Shown one piece after another: positions 20,789 to 29,279 of a stretch of DNA of 64,000 nt (the first letter of the stretch is position 1; every line of letters begins with the position of its first letter). The translations under genes and the position numbers were made by a program. The stretch is from Psychrobacter urativorans (GTDB lineage: Bacteria; Pseudomonadota; Gammaproteobacteria; Pseudomonadales; Moraxellaceae). The notes beneath the pieces are model-generated. The model did not search any database. It saw nothing but the letters and a program-made list of their open reading frames with translations, and was not told the origin of the DNA. The DNA lies in contig NZ_CP012678.1 in assembly GCF_001298525.1 (NCBI RefSeq), forward strand, positions 1,922,001-1,986,000, in the 5' to 3' direction.

Positions 20789-21232
20789 CTATTGTGCATT
20801 CACTATCACGTAGTCATTGGTATTGATGAGAATCTCCGATGGGCGGTCGACGATGATACGTACTACATTATCATTAGTGACTTGTGACTTATAATAATTG
20901 TCTTCAGCAACGGTACAACCTAAGCAACGCGCCATGGCATCCCAAGGTTCAACGAAGAGCTTTTGCTGCGCTTGATCGGCATTACCCCCAATCAGTGAAA
21001 AGGGTAGGCTGACCACATAGGCAACCGTACCCGCCACCGCGTTGACCAACTGTAAGGGTTTGCCAACGATAGTATCTACTACCATGGTGTTATAAGAAGG
21101 ACCAAAATCTGTTTCATCAATTTCTATAGCTGCTGAGGCAGGTTGCATCAATGCCAGCATAACGCTTAAGCCTACAACAGTGGTGGAAATCTTATGCGTA
21201 AAGGTACGCTTTGGGTTAGCATTAACAGTCAT
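20789..21232 (-). CDS. exported protein of unknown function
   Basis: A 147-residue protein with a signal peptide: a basic start (NPKRTFTHK), hydrophobic VVGLSVMLALMQPASA and a likely cut after ASA. The mature part contains a hydrophobic stretch LVNAVAGTVAYVVSLPFSLIGG that may be a membrane or amphipathic segment, a CLGC motif, and a C-terminal region rich in V, I and N (DNVVRIIVDRPSEIL). The two cysteines spaced CxxC could form a disulfide or bind metal. I do not recognise a family. It is a single gene between the mscL terminator and mutM. Envelope location is an inference. Confidence 0.7.
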   Translation of the reverse strand: MTVNANPKRTFTHKISTTVVGLSVMLALMQPASAAIEIDETDFGPSYNTMVVDTIVGKPLQLVNAVAGTVAYVVSLPFSLIGGNADQAQQKLFVEPWDAMARCLGCTVAEDNYYKSQVTNDNVVRIIVDRPSEILINTNDYVIVNAQ

Positions 21233-21452
21233 AGCAGTATCCTAAAAAACGTCCTAAAAATCATAAGTATTAAAGATAAACATCCTTTAATAATACGATA
21301 ACAAATGAGTAACAATAGCGACTATTAAAGCAAGTTGCGCGTTGATAAGCAACATAAATGCGTCGGTAATCTTTACTAGATTTTTAAATGACTCAATTAT
21401 TAAAGTGCTAAATTCTTAAAGCACTGAATCGAAGAAAATTATTTCACCATTT

Positions 21453-22352
21453 CTATATTAACGGCTGGCAATTAGGACAGTAAACACTGGCACGACCGTT
21501 GAGCTTAATATTATCAAGAGGCGTATTGCACTTGGGGCAGTTTTCACTTTGTTTGCCATACACGTGTAAAGTTTGCTGAAAGTAGCCAGTTTGACCACTG
21601 GCAACGGTAAAGTCGCGTAAGGTTGAGCCACCAAGCGTAATGGCTTTTTGCAGAATGACTTTGATATGCTCAACCAATACGGCAATCTCCTGATAGGATA
21701 GCTGATGCGCTGGAGTGGCTGGATGAATACCTGCTAAATATAGGCTTTCGGTGGCGTATATATTGCCTACTCCAACGACTACTTTCTGTTCCATTATGAC
21801 CGATTTAATCGGGCGTACAATTGGGCGTTTCTTACTAACTTTATCCGTTGCTTCAACGTCTTTTCCCGTGCGTTGGATGAAATGATATAAATAATCAGCG
21901 GTAAAATCTGACGATAATGGTTCAGGACCTAAATGATCTAATAGCTTGCTACCATAATCATCATGCCATAAAACTGCGCCAAAACGTCTGGGATCATGGT
22001 AATGCAGTTGCGTAGCCGTACCGGCAACATTGTCAGGATCGCGAAAGGTCATGATTAAGTGATCATGTTTACGCTTATCTGTACCCAAAGGATGCTGCTG
22101 CAAACTACCTGACATCCCTAAATGTATGATGAGTTGACGAGTAGGCTGCTGTTTTAGTGTTGGGATAAAGGTGATGATTAAATATTTTGCACGACGCTGC
22201 ACTGAATCAAGCGTGTAACCGGCTAAGCTGTCTAAATCAGTAGGCATGAGCCAACGTAACTGTGGCTGAAACACTTGCACAGCATCAACTTGCTGACCCA
22301 ATAGCGGGGTCAGGCTGGTTTTAGTGGTTTCGACTTCGGGTAACTCAGGCAT
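21453..22352 (-). CDS. mutM: formamidopyrimidine-DNA glycosylase
   Basis: Base-excision enzyme that removes 8-oxoguanine and formamidopyrimidines and nicks the abasic site. The start MPELPEVET provides the catalytic N-terminal proline and glutamate. The catalytic beta-loop lysine lies in GTDKRKHDHL, DPRRFGAVLW supplies intercalating residues, and the C-terminal zinc finger is CPKCN...YCPNCQ. The 299 residues exceed the usual ~270 through an insert near residues 165-178 (GKDVEATDKVSKKR). It is 120 bases downstream of relA on the same strand. Confidence 0.97.
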   Translation of the reverse strand: MPELPEVETTKTSLTPLLGQQVDAVQVFQPQLRWLMPTDLDSLAGYTLDSVQRRAKYLIITFIPTLKQQPTRQLIIHLGMSGSLQQHPLGTDKRKHDHLIMTFRDPDNVAGTATQLHYHDPRRFGAVLWHDDYGSKLLDHLGPEPLSSDFTADYLYHFIQRTGKDVEATDKVSKKRPIVRPIKSVIMEQKVVVGVGNIYATESLYLAGIHPATPAHQLSYQEIAVLVEHIKVILQKAITLGGSTLRDFTVASGQTGYFQQTLHVYGKQSENCPKCNTPLDNIKLNGRASVYCPNCQPLI

Positions 22353-22471
22353 AGTGGTTTTTTATAAAGACCTTATCAAGATGAAAGACAGTTCTAATTT
22401 ACGGTTAAATAACGGATGACTCACTACTAACCATTAACTAAGCACTGGCGTGTTTTAAGCAAAACCTTGAA

Positions 22472-25039
22472 CTAGGCAACAGCACGACGGGCATGTAAGA
22501 TTCCTGGCTGCTGCTCAAGTTTGGCTAATAATTTTGATAACTGCCCGAGTCCTGAAACTTCGATATGAAACCTTAAAGAGGCAATATTATCATCGGTACT
22601 TAAGGTTTCAACTTGGCGAATATTGACATTTTCTTTATCAATAATATGGGTTAAATCTCGTAGTAATCCGCGCCTATCGTAAGCTTCAATGTGAATAGCA
22701 ACCGGTTGTGATCGACCGGATTTTGCTGTCCATGAAGCACTGATTTGGCGCTCAGGCTCGCGTTCAATCAAGCGTGTATATTCAGGGCAGCCACGATTAT
22801 GGATACTGACGCCGCGTGACAGGGTGATATAACCAGAAATTGGCTCACCATGAACAGGATGGCAGCAGTTTGCTAGACTAATCTCAATATTATCGAGACC
22901 ATCAATACAGATTTTATAAGCATCAATCTTGCCAGTAGACTTTGGATCAACGCTTGGGGTGTATTCTTCTTCTTCTTTTTCGGGTTCTAAGTGTAGCTGA
23001 CGGGAAATATGTCCGGTTAATTGATTGATACCAATTTCGCCAGTAACCAAGCCCACCCGAATATCGTCGGTATTTTTGACATTGAAAAGCGGCAAGTAAT
23101 CGTTTAAATCAATGCTATTGGGATGCAATGATAAACGTTCAAGCTCTTTACTGAGCATGTGCCGACCGATTTCAATATTTTTATCACGGTCTTGTTTATT
23201 AAACCATTGGCGCAGTTTTGAGCGTGCGCGGTTGGTGTGAATATAACCCAATGAGGCAACGAGCCAATCACGGTTAGGCTCGCGTGAGGATTTAGTGATA
23301 ATCTCAACTTGCTCACCGGTTTTCAGTTGATAGGTCAGCGGCACATAGCGTTGATTAACGCGTGCGGCTTGAGCGCGATTGCCGACTTGAGTGTGCACAT
23401 GGTAGGCAAAATCAAGGACGGTTGCGCCTTTTGGTAGCTCAGTAATATCACCGTCACGACTAAAGATATAGATACGTTCAAGCTCGTCAAAATCGACGGT
23501 TTGTTCATAATCATCGATTTGCTCAATATCGTCTGTTTCATCGCCATCGGCACGCGCCGTTCGGAGATGATTACGGTTTTCATTATTGATAGACAGCAGT
23601 TGCCGCAATGAGCTGATACGTTGACTGAGATATGTGTCTTTTTTATTCTTCAGCCCTTCTTTATAATTCACATGCGCACACATGCCAAGCTCTGCTTCAA
23701 AGTGCATGCTATTGGTACGGATTTGGACTTCTAGAGATTTATTTTCAGCAATGACAGCGGTATGTAATGAGCGATAGCCGTTGGATTTAGGGTTGGTAAT
23801 ATAGTCGTCAAACTGCTCAGGAATATAGCGCCATAGCCCATGCACCAAACCCAAGACATGATAGCAATCTGAGGTGCTCTCAACCAATACGCGTAGGGCG
23901 CGGATGTCATACAGTTGGTCAAACGATAAGCCTTTAAGCTTCATCTTACGATAAATAGAATAGATATGTTTAACGCGACCAGAGACTTCGCCCGCAATAC
24001 CTGCTTCTGCTAATGCCTGATTAAGCTGCTGCTCTACACGCTGAATATAAGATTCGCGCTCGCTACGTTTTTCAGCAAGCAGTTTAGCAATTTCTTTATA
24101 ATGCTCAGGGGCAAGATAGCGAAATGCCAAGTCTTCAAGCTCCCATTTTAGCTGCGCAATACCCAAGCGGTGGGCGAGTGGTGCATAAATGGTCATGACT
24201 TCACGAGCAACGCGGTACTGACGATCGCTATCAGAAAAGGACAGCTCACGCATGGCAAAAGTACGCTCAGATAGCTTAATCAGCACCACACGCACATCGT
24301 TAGTGACTGAGATGAGCATGCTATAAATATTCGATAGCTGCTCGCGCTGATTATTGACAAAGTGGTCTTCTAAGCGCTTATTACTCTCAATAATATCAGA
24401 CAGCTTTCCCATCGCTAAGGTGTCTTTGACAAGAGTGCTGATATCGGCACCAAAGCTTTTTTCGATTTCATTCATACTGATTAATGACGTGCGAGCACTG
24501 CGGTAGAGTAGCGCCGCTACTAGCGCATCTTCATCTTGATACAGATAGGTCAAAATATCGGTCATACCGATACCGGTCACATAAGCACCAGAGCGTTCAG
24601 ACTCATGGGTATTCATACGGCTACGAATAAACTCGCACGCCATCGTTAGCTTGGGTACGGATTCTTGTCCGATGCGTTGAGCGACTTTATCGAGCCAAGC
24701 GGGCACATCAATATTATTATGGTCGAGATCAAGCGTTTCGATGTCTAAAGAAATCATTTGCGCCTCTTCTAACATGGCATTGTCTAAATAGCTGTTACTT
24801 AAATAGGCTGCTCTAAGATTTGGGTCATCGCTGTAATAAGCATGATGTGCTGAGCGATCAAAAGTAGTGTGCAGCTTATGAGTGCTTAGCTGCTGTTTAA
24901 TATCGAGTGGAATTTGGGCGTAGCTATTGGCAGTTTGCTGCGTGCGTTGGGTTGCAACCAGCTTTGCCGCTGATGTCGCGCTATCGGCTTGTGTGGTTTG
25001 TCCATCCATCAGTGGCAGACCTTCACGAATTTTTACCAT
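22472..25039 (-). CDS. relA: RelA-type (p)ppGpp synthetase
   Basis: Ribosome-associated stringent-response enzyme that makes (p)ppGpp from ATP and GDP/GTP. Domains in order: pseudo-hydrolase HD region (about residues 115-280), synthetase (about 300-490; YDIRALRVLV, NPKSNGYRSLHTAV), TGS (FSRDGDITELPKGATVLDFAYHVH), helical and zinc-finger regions (ANCCHPVHGEPI) and a C-terminal ACT domain. The hydrolase HD motif is degenerate: at the expected HDxxED place the sequence reads LLYRSARTSL. That marks it as RelA rather than SpoT. It is 855 residues, longer than E. coli RelA through an N-terminal stretch of about 90 residues. Start MVKIREGLP fits the family. Confidence 0.96.
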   Translation of the reverse strand: MVKIREGLPLMDGQTTQADSATSAAKLVATQRTQQTANSYAQIPLDIKQQLSTHKLHTTFDRSAHHAYYSDDPNLRAAYLSNSYLDNAMLEEAQMISLDIETLDLDHNNIDVPAWLDKVAQRIGQESVPKLTMACEFIRSRMNTHESERSGAYVTGIGMTDILTYLYQDEDALVAALLYRSARTSLISMNEIEKSFGADISTLVKDTLAMGKLSDIIESNKRLEDHFVNNQREQLSNIYSMLISVTNDVRVVLIKLSERTFAMRELSFSDSDRQYRVAREVMTIYAPLAHRLGIAQLKWELEDLAFRYLAPEHYKEIAKLLAEKRSERESYIQRVEQQLNQALAEAGIAGEVSGRVKHIYSIYRKMKLKGLSFDQLYDIRALRVLVESTSDCYHVLGLVHGLWRYIPEQFDDYITNPKSNGYRSLHTAVIAENKSLEVQIRTNSMHFEAELGMCAHVNYKEGLKNKKDTYLSQRISSLRQLLSINNENRNHLRTARADGDETDDIEQIDDYEQTVDFDELERIYIFSRDGDITELPKGATVLDFAYHVHTQVGNRAQAARVNQRYVPLTYQLKTGEQVEIITKSSREPNRDWLVASLGYIHTNRARSKLRQWFNKQDRDKNIEIGRHMLSKELERLSLHPNSIDLNDYLPLFNVKNTDDIRVGLVTGEIGINQLTGHISRQLHLEPEKEEEEYTPSVDPKSTGKIDAYKICIDGLDNIEISLANCCHPVHGEPISGYITLSRGVSIHNRGCPEYTRLIEREPERQISASWTAKSGRSQPVAIHIEAYDRRGLLRDLTHIIDKENVNIRQVETLSTDDNIASLRFHIEVSGLGQLSKLLAKLEQQPGILHARRAVA

Positions 25040-25374
25040 AGCCGCATCCTTTTGTCTACTTTGAAACGGTATGACGTTTCTCTATTATCCATTTTTTATT
25101 TGTTATTATATTTATGTGGTCAATGAACGGTTACTAATTATCTTATTATGTGACTTTTGAAGTTATGTAGTGTTTGAAATTATGTGACTTTCGAACCATG
25201 ATTCATTATGTCACTTTCGAACGATGATTCAAGCGCGTGTCTGTAATAATCGGGGATATAAGAATAACACAATCATTAAATTTTAATAAACTTTAATCGA
25301 ATTTTTAATAAAGGATTATTCTTATAACGCGATTATTATGACGCTATGATGCTGACACTATAGGTATATCACTA
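25040..25374. other. relA upstream region with tandem repeats
   Basis: This 335-base gap precedes relA (read leftward) and follows the end of rlmD. It holds the repeat array described separately at 25146-25231 and AT-rich DNA on either side. No reading frame of note, and no clear terminator for rlmD was found. Confidence 0.4.
25146..25231. repeat. four tandem imperfect repeats upstream of relA
   Basis: Two 17-base units (25146-25162, 25163-25179) and two 26-base units (25180-25205, 25206-25231) all start with TTATGT and contain a version of GACTTTCGAA. The two longer units differ at only two positions. Direct repeats of this spacing between promoter and gene could be regulator-binding sites or a slippage product. 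Confidence 0.7.
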
Positions 25375-26916
25375 CTACGCTGAGATTTTTTCAAAACGAG
25401 CAATGGATTCTACATGACCCGTATGACAGAACATATCCATGACACCAGCATGAGTGAGACGATAGCCCTGTTCAAGCAATGCCTTAGTATCGCGTGCTAG
25501 GGTAGCAGGATTACAAGAGACATAAACGATACGTTCTGCGTTAAACTTAGGCAAATATTGCATAATTTCCCACGCACCAGAACGTGGTGGATCAATCAGC
25601 AGCGCATCAAAACCTTGATTTGCCCATGGTTTATCAGTGCAATCTTGGGTTAAGTCTTGGGTATAAAACTCGGTATTGTGAATGTCATTACGACGCGCGT
25701 TTTCAGTGGCGCGTGCAGTCATTGCATCGCTGCCTTCGACGCCGACGACTGAACCCGTTTCACCAACCAATCGTGCTAGTGGTAAAGTAAAGTTGCCTAA
25801 GCCACTGAATAAATCAAGCACACGTTCGCCTGCTTTTAGGTCTAATAAGTCGCACGCTAATTTGGTCATTTGGCGATTAACGGACAGATTTACTTGGGTA
25901 AAGTCAGTTGGAATAAACTCATAGGTTAAGTTGTATTCAGGCAGTTGATAATACAGACGACCAAACTGTTGGCTCATGTCATCATCCGCAGTAAGAGCAA
26001 TGCGCACGACACTATCCGCGCCTTTTGGTTGCAAATATAGCTGCCAATTGCGCACGGCAAAAAATACTTTGAGTTTCTCAACATCAGCATTTGACAACGG
26101 TTCTAAGTTGCGCACAATCAGCGCGACGGGTTGATTGCCATCAGGTAACTCTGGTAAATATTCACCCATTGCTAGCTCAAGCTGGGCGATTTTGTCACGG
26201 CTATCTAGAGTGCTTATTAAGGCTTTTAAGTTTTCAATCTCAAAGCCAATACGTGGGTCGAGAATATGACACTCATTTAACTCGGCTAAAAAGTTGCTCG
26301 AACGTTCGCGAAAGCCGACTAATGCGGTTTCTTTTTTAGCCACATAACGTACGCCCAAACGCGCCTTGGTACGATAGCCTAAACGGTCGCCAATGATAGG
26401 CGCAAGCCATGTTTCTGGCTGTACGTTTGCTTGGTGCTGCAACATCTCGGCAAGTACCGACTGCTTAAAGGTAATTTGACTCTCTGGCTGCCAATGCTGC
26501 AAGTTACAGCCACCGCAAACGCCAAAATGCGGGCAAGGCGGAACAGCGCGCTCAGGATTTGGATTGGCGGTAATCGTCACCGCATCGCCTTCTTCAAAGC
26601 TAGCACGGCTATTGGTTAATTTAACCTCGACAGTTTCACCGGGTAAGGCAAAGCTGACGAACACTTTTTTACCGTGCTTTTCTTCCGCATGACCGTCCGC
26701 CACACCAAAGCCATTACCATACACGGCAACGCCACGTCCATCATGAGACAAGCCATCAATAATAAAAGTTAGTGGCTCGGCATCTTTTAGACGGCGGCGC
26801 ACCTTTGGAGATGGCTTATTCTTTTTATTACTGGGTGGAATGGTGATGGTTTGTGCGTCGCTATGGTTGGCAGCGGCATTGGGAGTTACAGAAGTCTTTG
26901 AGTCGGTGGGTTGCAT
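25375..26916 (-). CDS. rlmD: 23S rRNA (uracil-1939-C5)-methyltransferase
   Basis: SAM-dependent methyltransferase for U1939 of 23S rRNA. A TRAM domain follows a basic N-terminal tail (about residues 45-110). The [4Fe-4S] cluster motif [15 protein letters not shown] comes next, then the Rossmann methyltransferase part with [25 protein letters not shown] and the nucleophile cysteine in [13 protein letters not shown]. The 513 residues are longer than E. coli RlmD (433), in part because of an N-terminal tail of about 45 polar, basic residues ([15 protein letters not shown]), plausibly RNA-binding. Confidence 0.95.
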   Translation of the reverse strand: MQPTDSKTSVTPNAAANHSDAQTITIPPSNKKNKPSPKVRRRLKDAEPLTFIIDGLSHDGRGVAVYGNGFGVADGHAEEKHGKKVFVSFALPGETVEVKLTNSRASFEEGDAVTITANPNPERAVPPCPHFGVCGGCNLQHWQPESQITFKQSVLAEMLQHQANVQPETWLAPIIGDRLGYRTKARLGVRYVAKKETALVGFRERSSNFLAELNECHILDPRIGFEIENLKALISTLDSRDKIAQLELAMGEYLPELPDGNQPVALIVRNLEPLSNADVEKLKVFFAVRNWQLYLQPKGADSVVRIALTADDDMSQQFGRLYYQLPEYNLTYEFIPTDFTQVNLSVNRQMTKLACDLLDLKAGERVLDLFSGLGNFTLPLARLVGETGSVVGVEGSDAMTARATENARRNDIHNTEFYTQDLTQDCTDKPWANQGFDALLIDPPRSGAWEIMQYLPKFNAERIVYVSCNPATLARDTKALLEQGYRLTHAGVMDMFCHTGHVESIARFEKISA

Positions 26917-27010
26917 AAACCTGCCTATATAATGAGGGTGTTAAAAATAATGGCAATTTTAACATATAAAACGGCTTAGGTATTCGACCGTGTTTTAAGC
27001 AGCGTAAGTA

Positions 27011-27048
27011 AAAAGACGGCAACTATAGATAGGGTATAGTTGCCGTCT
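27011..27048 (-). terminator. rho-independent terminator after the cysM-exonuclease unit
   Basis: The perfect 14-bp stem AGACGGCAACTATA/TATAGTTGCCGTCT (27014-27027 with 27035-27048) has a GATAGGG loop. Read on the minus strand it is followed by TTTTTACTT. It ends the leftward cysM-exonuclease transcript. Confidence 0.9.
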
Positions 27049-27106
27049 GCATAAAACTTTAAGTTATAGATAAAAAAATTTGTTAAATAAATGAATGATT
27101 TTAAAT

Positions 27107-27922
27107 TTATAGCGTTATCCAATCCGCAAGAAACTCATGATGGCGTATCGTACCGTCCTCTTGTGTCATTACGGTTAAATAATCACGGGTTTGCTGTTGC
27201 CACGCGTTGAAACCTTCTGAGGATAATTTGCCAGTCAAACGCAGCCAACGCAGATAAATCAACCATGTATTCAGCACGTCAGATTCACAATAAACGGTCA
27301 GCGTGTGCCATTTATCTTGCGTTACCAAATCACCGACCATACTGCCATCCACATCGGTCTTACCCGGTAGTCCGTACAGACTTGCGACCACATCCATCGA
27401 TTGACGCGCACTCGCACCATATTGGCTAAACCTATCCATCAAGTCTAAATGCCGATGTTGATAACGATTGACATAATTATTAAAGCGCATCGAGCTAATA
27501 GCATCGCCTTCTTCAAATAGCAGCGGCACGCTTAAATCGTAAAGCATGGCACGGTAGAGAAGAACCGGAATATCGAATCCTGAGCCATTCCAACTGACCA
27601 GTTGTGGCAAGTCTTTAAAATCACTAAATGCCTTAAAAAATTTGCGTAAAATTTCCTGTTCTGATAAATGCTCTGCGCTCAATGAAAACAGCGTGGTTTT
27701 GTCACCTTGCACATAAAAGGCTGAAATACACACAATGCGCTGTAGCGGCACACGCATAAAATCGCGTCCGCTTTCTTGAATGCGAATAGCTGTTAATGCA
27801 GATAAGGTGTCGGCATCATTTAAATCCGCCAGTTGCGGATAGATACGGCGCGCAGCATCGGTATCAGCAACCGTCTCGATATCGAATACCAACACGGGAT
27901 TGTAAGGTAGGGCATTGTTCAT
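27107..27922 (-). CDS. PolB-like 3'-5' exonuclease (DEDD superfamily)
   Basis: A 271-residue predicted nuclease related to the proofreading domain of family B DNA polymerases (Pfam DNA_pol_B_exo2 type), without a polymerase domain. Exo I is VFDIETVAD, Exo II is SWNGSGFDIPVL, Exo III is in the region YCESDVLNTWLIYLRW. These supply the metal-binding acidic residues. The frame opens at 27943, but the ATG at 27922 has AGGA seven bases upstream and starts just before the first strand. It follows cysM by 33 bases and is likely co-transcribed. Substrate and role, probably DNA repair or RNA decay, are unknown. Confidence 0.87.
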   Translation of the reverse strand: MNNALPYNPVLVFDIETVADTDAARRIYPQLADLNDADTLSALTAIRIQESGRDFMRVPLQRIVCISAFYVQGDKTTLFSLSAEHLSEQEILRKFFKAFSDFKDLPQLVSWNGSGFDIPVLLYRAMLYDLSVPLLFEEGDAISSMRFNNYVNRYQHRHLDLMDRFSQYGASARQSMDVVASLYGLPGKTDVDGSMVGDLVTQDKWHTLTVYCESDVLNTWLIYLRWLRLTGKLSSEGFNAWQQQTRDYLTVMTQEDGTIRHHEFLADWITL

Positions 27923-27955
27923 GACAGTATCCTGATTGACCATGTATGGGATTTA

Positions 27956-28924
27956 TTAAATATCGTTATCAGTAGAGGGGTTTAGGCTGTCATCAATATT
28001 ATACAGACCCGTGGATAAATAACGGTCACCGCGATCGCATACAATAAATGCAATGACGGCATTAGGATTGGCTTTGGCAATCTGTACCGCTGCCCATGCC
28101 GCAGCACCGGAAGATACTCCGGCAAAAATGCCTTCTGTTTTAGCCAATTTACGCATATAAACTTCAGCGGTATGTTGGTCAACATCCATGACTTCATCGA
28201 CCAAATCAGCCTCATAAATCCCTGGCATATAAGCGGCAGGCCAGCGACGAATTCCGGCAATCGACGCCTCTTCATCAGGTTGCAAACCGATAATTTGGAT
28301 GGCTGGATTTTGTTCTTTTAAATATTGCGAGACGCCAGTAATCGTGCCTGTGGTGCCCATTGAGCTGATAAAGTGGGTTATTTTACCATCCGTTTGCTGC
28401 CACAATTCTGGACCGGTGGTGAGGTAATGCGCTTGCTTATTATCCGGATTATTGAATTGGTCTAGCACCACGCCCAAGCCGTCCGCTTGCATTTTTAACG
28501 CCAAGTCGCGCGCCGCTTCCATACCGTCATCCACTTCAATCAAGGTTGCGCCATAGGCAATCATCGCGTCTTTACGTTCTTGCGTTGAATTGGTTGGCAT
28601 CAGTAAAGTGATGGGATAACCACGCATCGCAGCGACCATCGCAAGCGCAATGCCGGTATTACCACTGGTGGCTTCAATCAACGTATCACCGGGCTTAATA
28701 TCACCGCGCAATTCTGCCTGATAAATCATATTAAAAGCGGGGCGATCTTTTACCGAACCGGCTGGATTGTTGCCTTCTAATTTGGCGAGTAACTGTGCGC
28801 CATTATTAATCTGTTCTTGTTCAGGCAAGCGCTGCAATCTCACCAATGGCGTTTGACCGACGCAATCAGCAAGGTCAGTTATTTGGGTAATAAAGTTCGC
28901 GTGTGACGCAGTTGTAGACGACAT
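27956..28924 (-). CDS. cysM: cysteine synthase B (O-acetylserine sulfhydrylase)
   Basis: PLP enzyme that makes cysteine from O-acetylserine and sulfide or thiosulfate. The Schiff-base lysine is in NPAGSVKDRPAFNMI, the substrate loop is EATSGNTGIALAM, and the phosphate-binding loop is SSMGTTGTITGVS. The pattern with the RRWPAAYMPGI segment points to CysM rather than CysK. It is 322 residues; E. coli CysM is 303. Its start lies 355 bases from the divergent sensor-kinase gene. In many gammaproteobacteria cysM also sits beside the barA/gacS kinase, so the position supports both calls. Confidence 0.95.
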   Translation of the reverse strand: MSSTTASHANFITQITDLADCVGQTPLVRLQRLPEQEQINNGAQLLAKLEGNNPAGSVKDRPAFNMIYQAELRGDIKPGDTLIEATSGNTGIALAMVAAMRGYPITLLMPTNSTQERKDAMIAYGATLIEVDDGMEAARDLALKMQADGLGVVLDQFNNPDNKQAHYLTTGPELWQQTDGKITHFISSMGTTGTITGVSQYLKEQNPAIQIIGLQPDEEASIAGIRRWPAAYMPGIYEADLVDEVMDVDQHTAEVYMRKLAKTEGIFAGVSSGAAAWAAVQIAKANPNAVIAFIVCDRGDRYLSTGLYNIDDSLNPSTDNDI

Positions 28925-29279
28925 AAGACATCCTTGTTGTTATTTTCAATAGTCAGGTAAAGGTTAAAGGGTGCTTGATATACAGATAAAGGGCAGGTAA
29001 ATAAAAGTGGCGTTATTATATCAGTTTGTTTTTACCTGCGCTGATAGCATCCAGAGTTATTGGTAATTCCGTAGTCATTAATAAGTGGTCATTAATAAAA
29101 CGAACCCATCACATTGTCAGCCTTTATCTTTATAAATGCTGCTAAAATACGTTGAGTATTCAGACCGTTAGTAAGATAGAGTTATCATTACAACGTCATA
29201 AAATGGCTATATAAAAGCGGTTGTATAAATGCTAGGGCTGATTACTCTAAATAGCCTGGCATAACCGTCAATACCGTCA
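28925..29279. promoter_or_regulatory. divergent region between cysM and the BarA/GacS kinase
   Basis: 355 bases. An extended -10 candidate, TGCTAAAAT (29140-29148), points toward the kinase; its -35 is weak. Just before the kinase start the sequence ACCGTCAAT occurs twice in a row (about 29266-29281). No terminator or frame seen. Confidence 0.38.

Noticed and set aside
25146..25231. Repeats upstream of relA as a possible CRISPR or att site
   Set aside because: No unique spacers, no nearby cas or integrase gene, and the units are contiguous. Kept as a repeat only.
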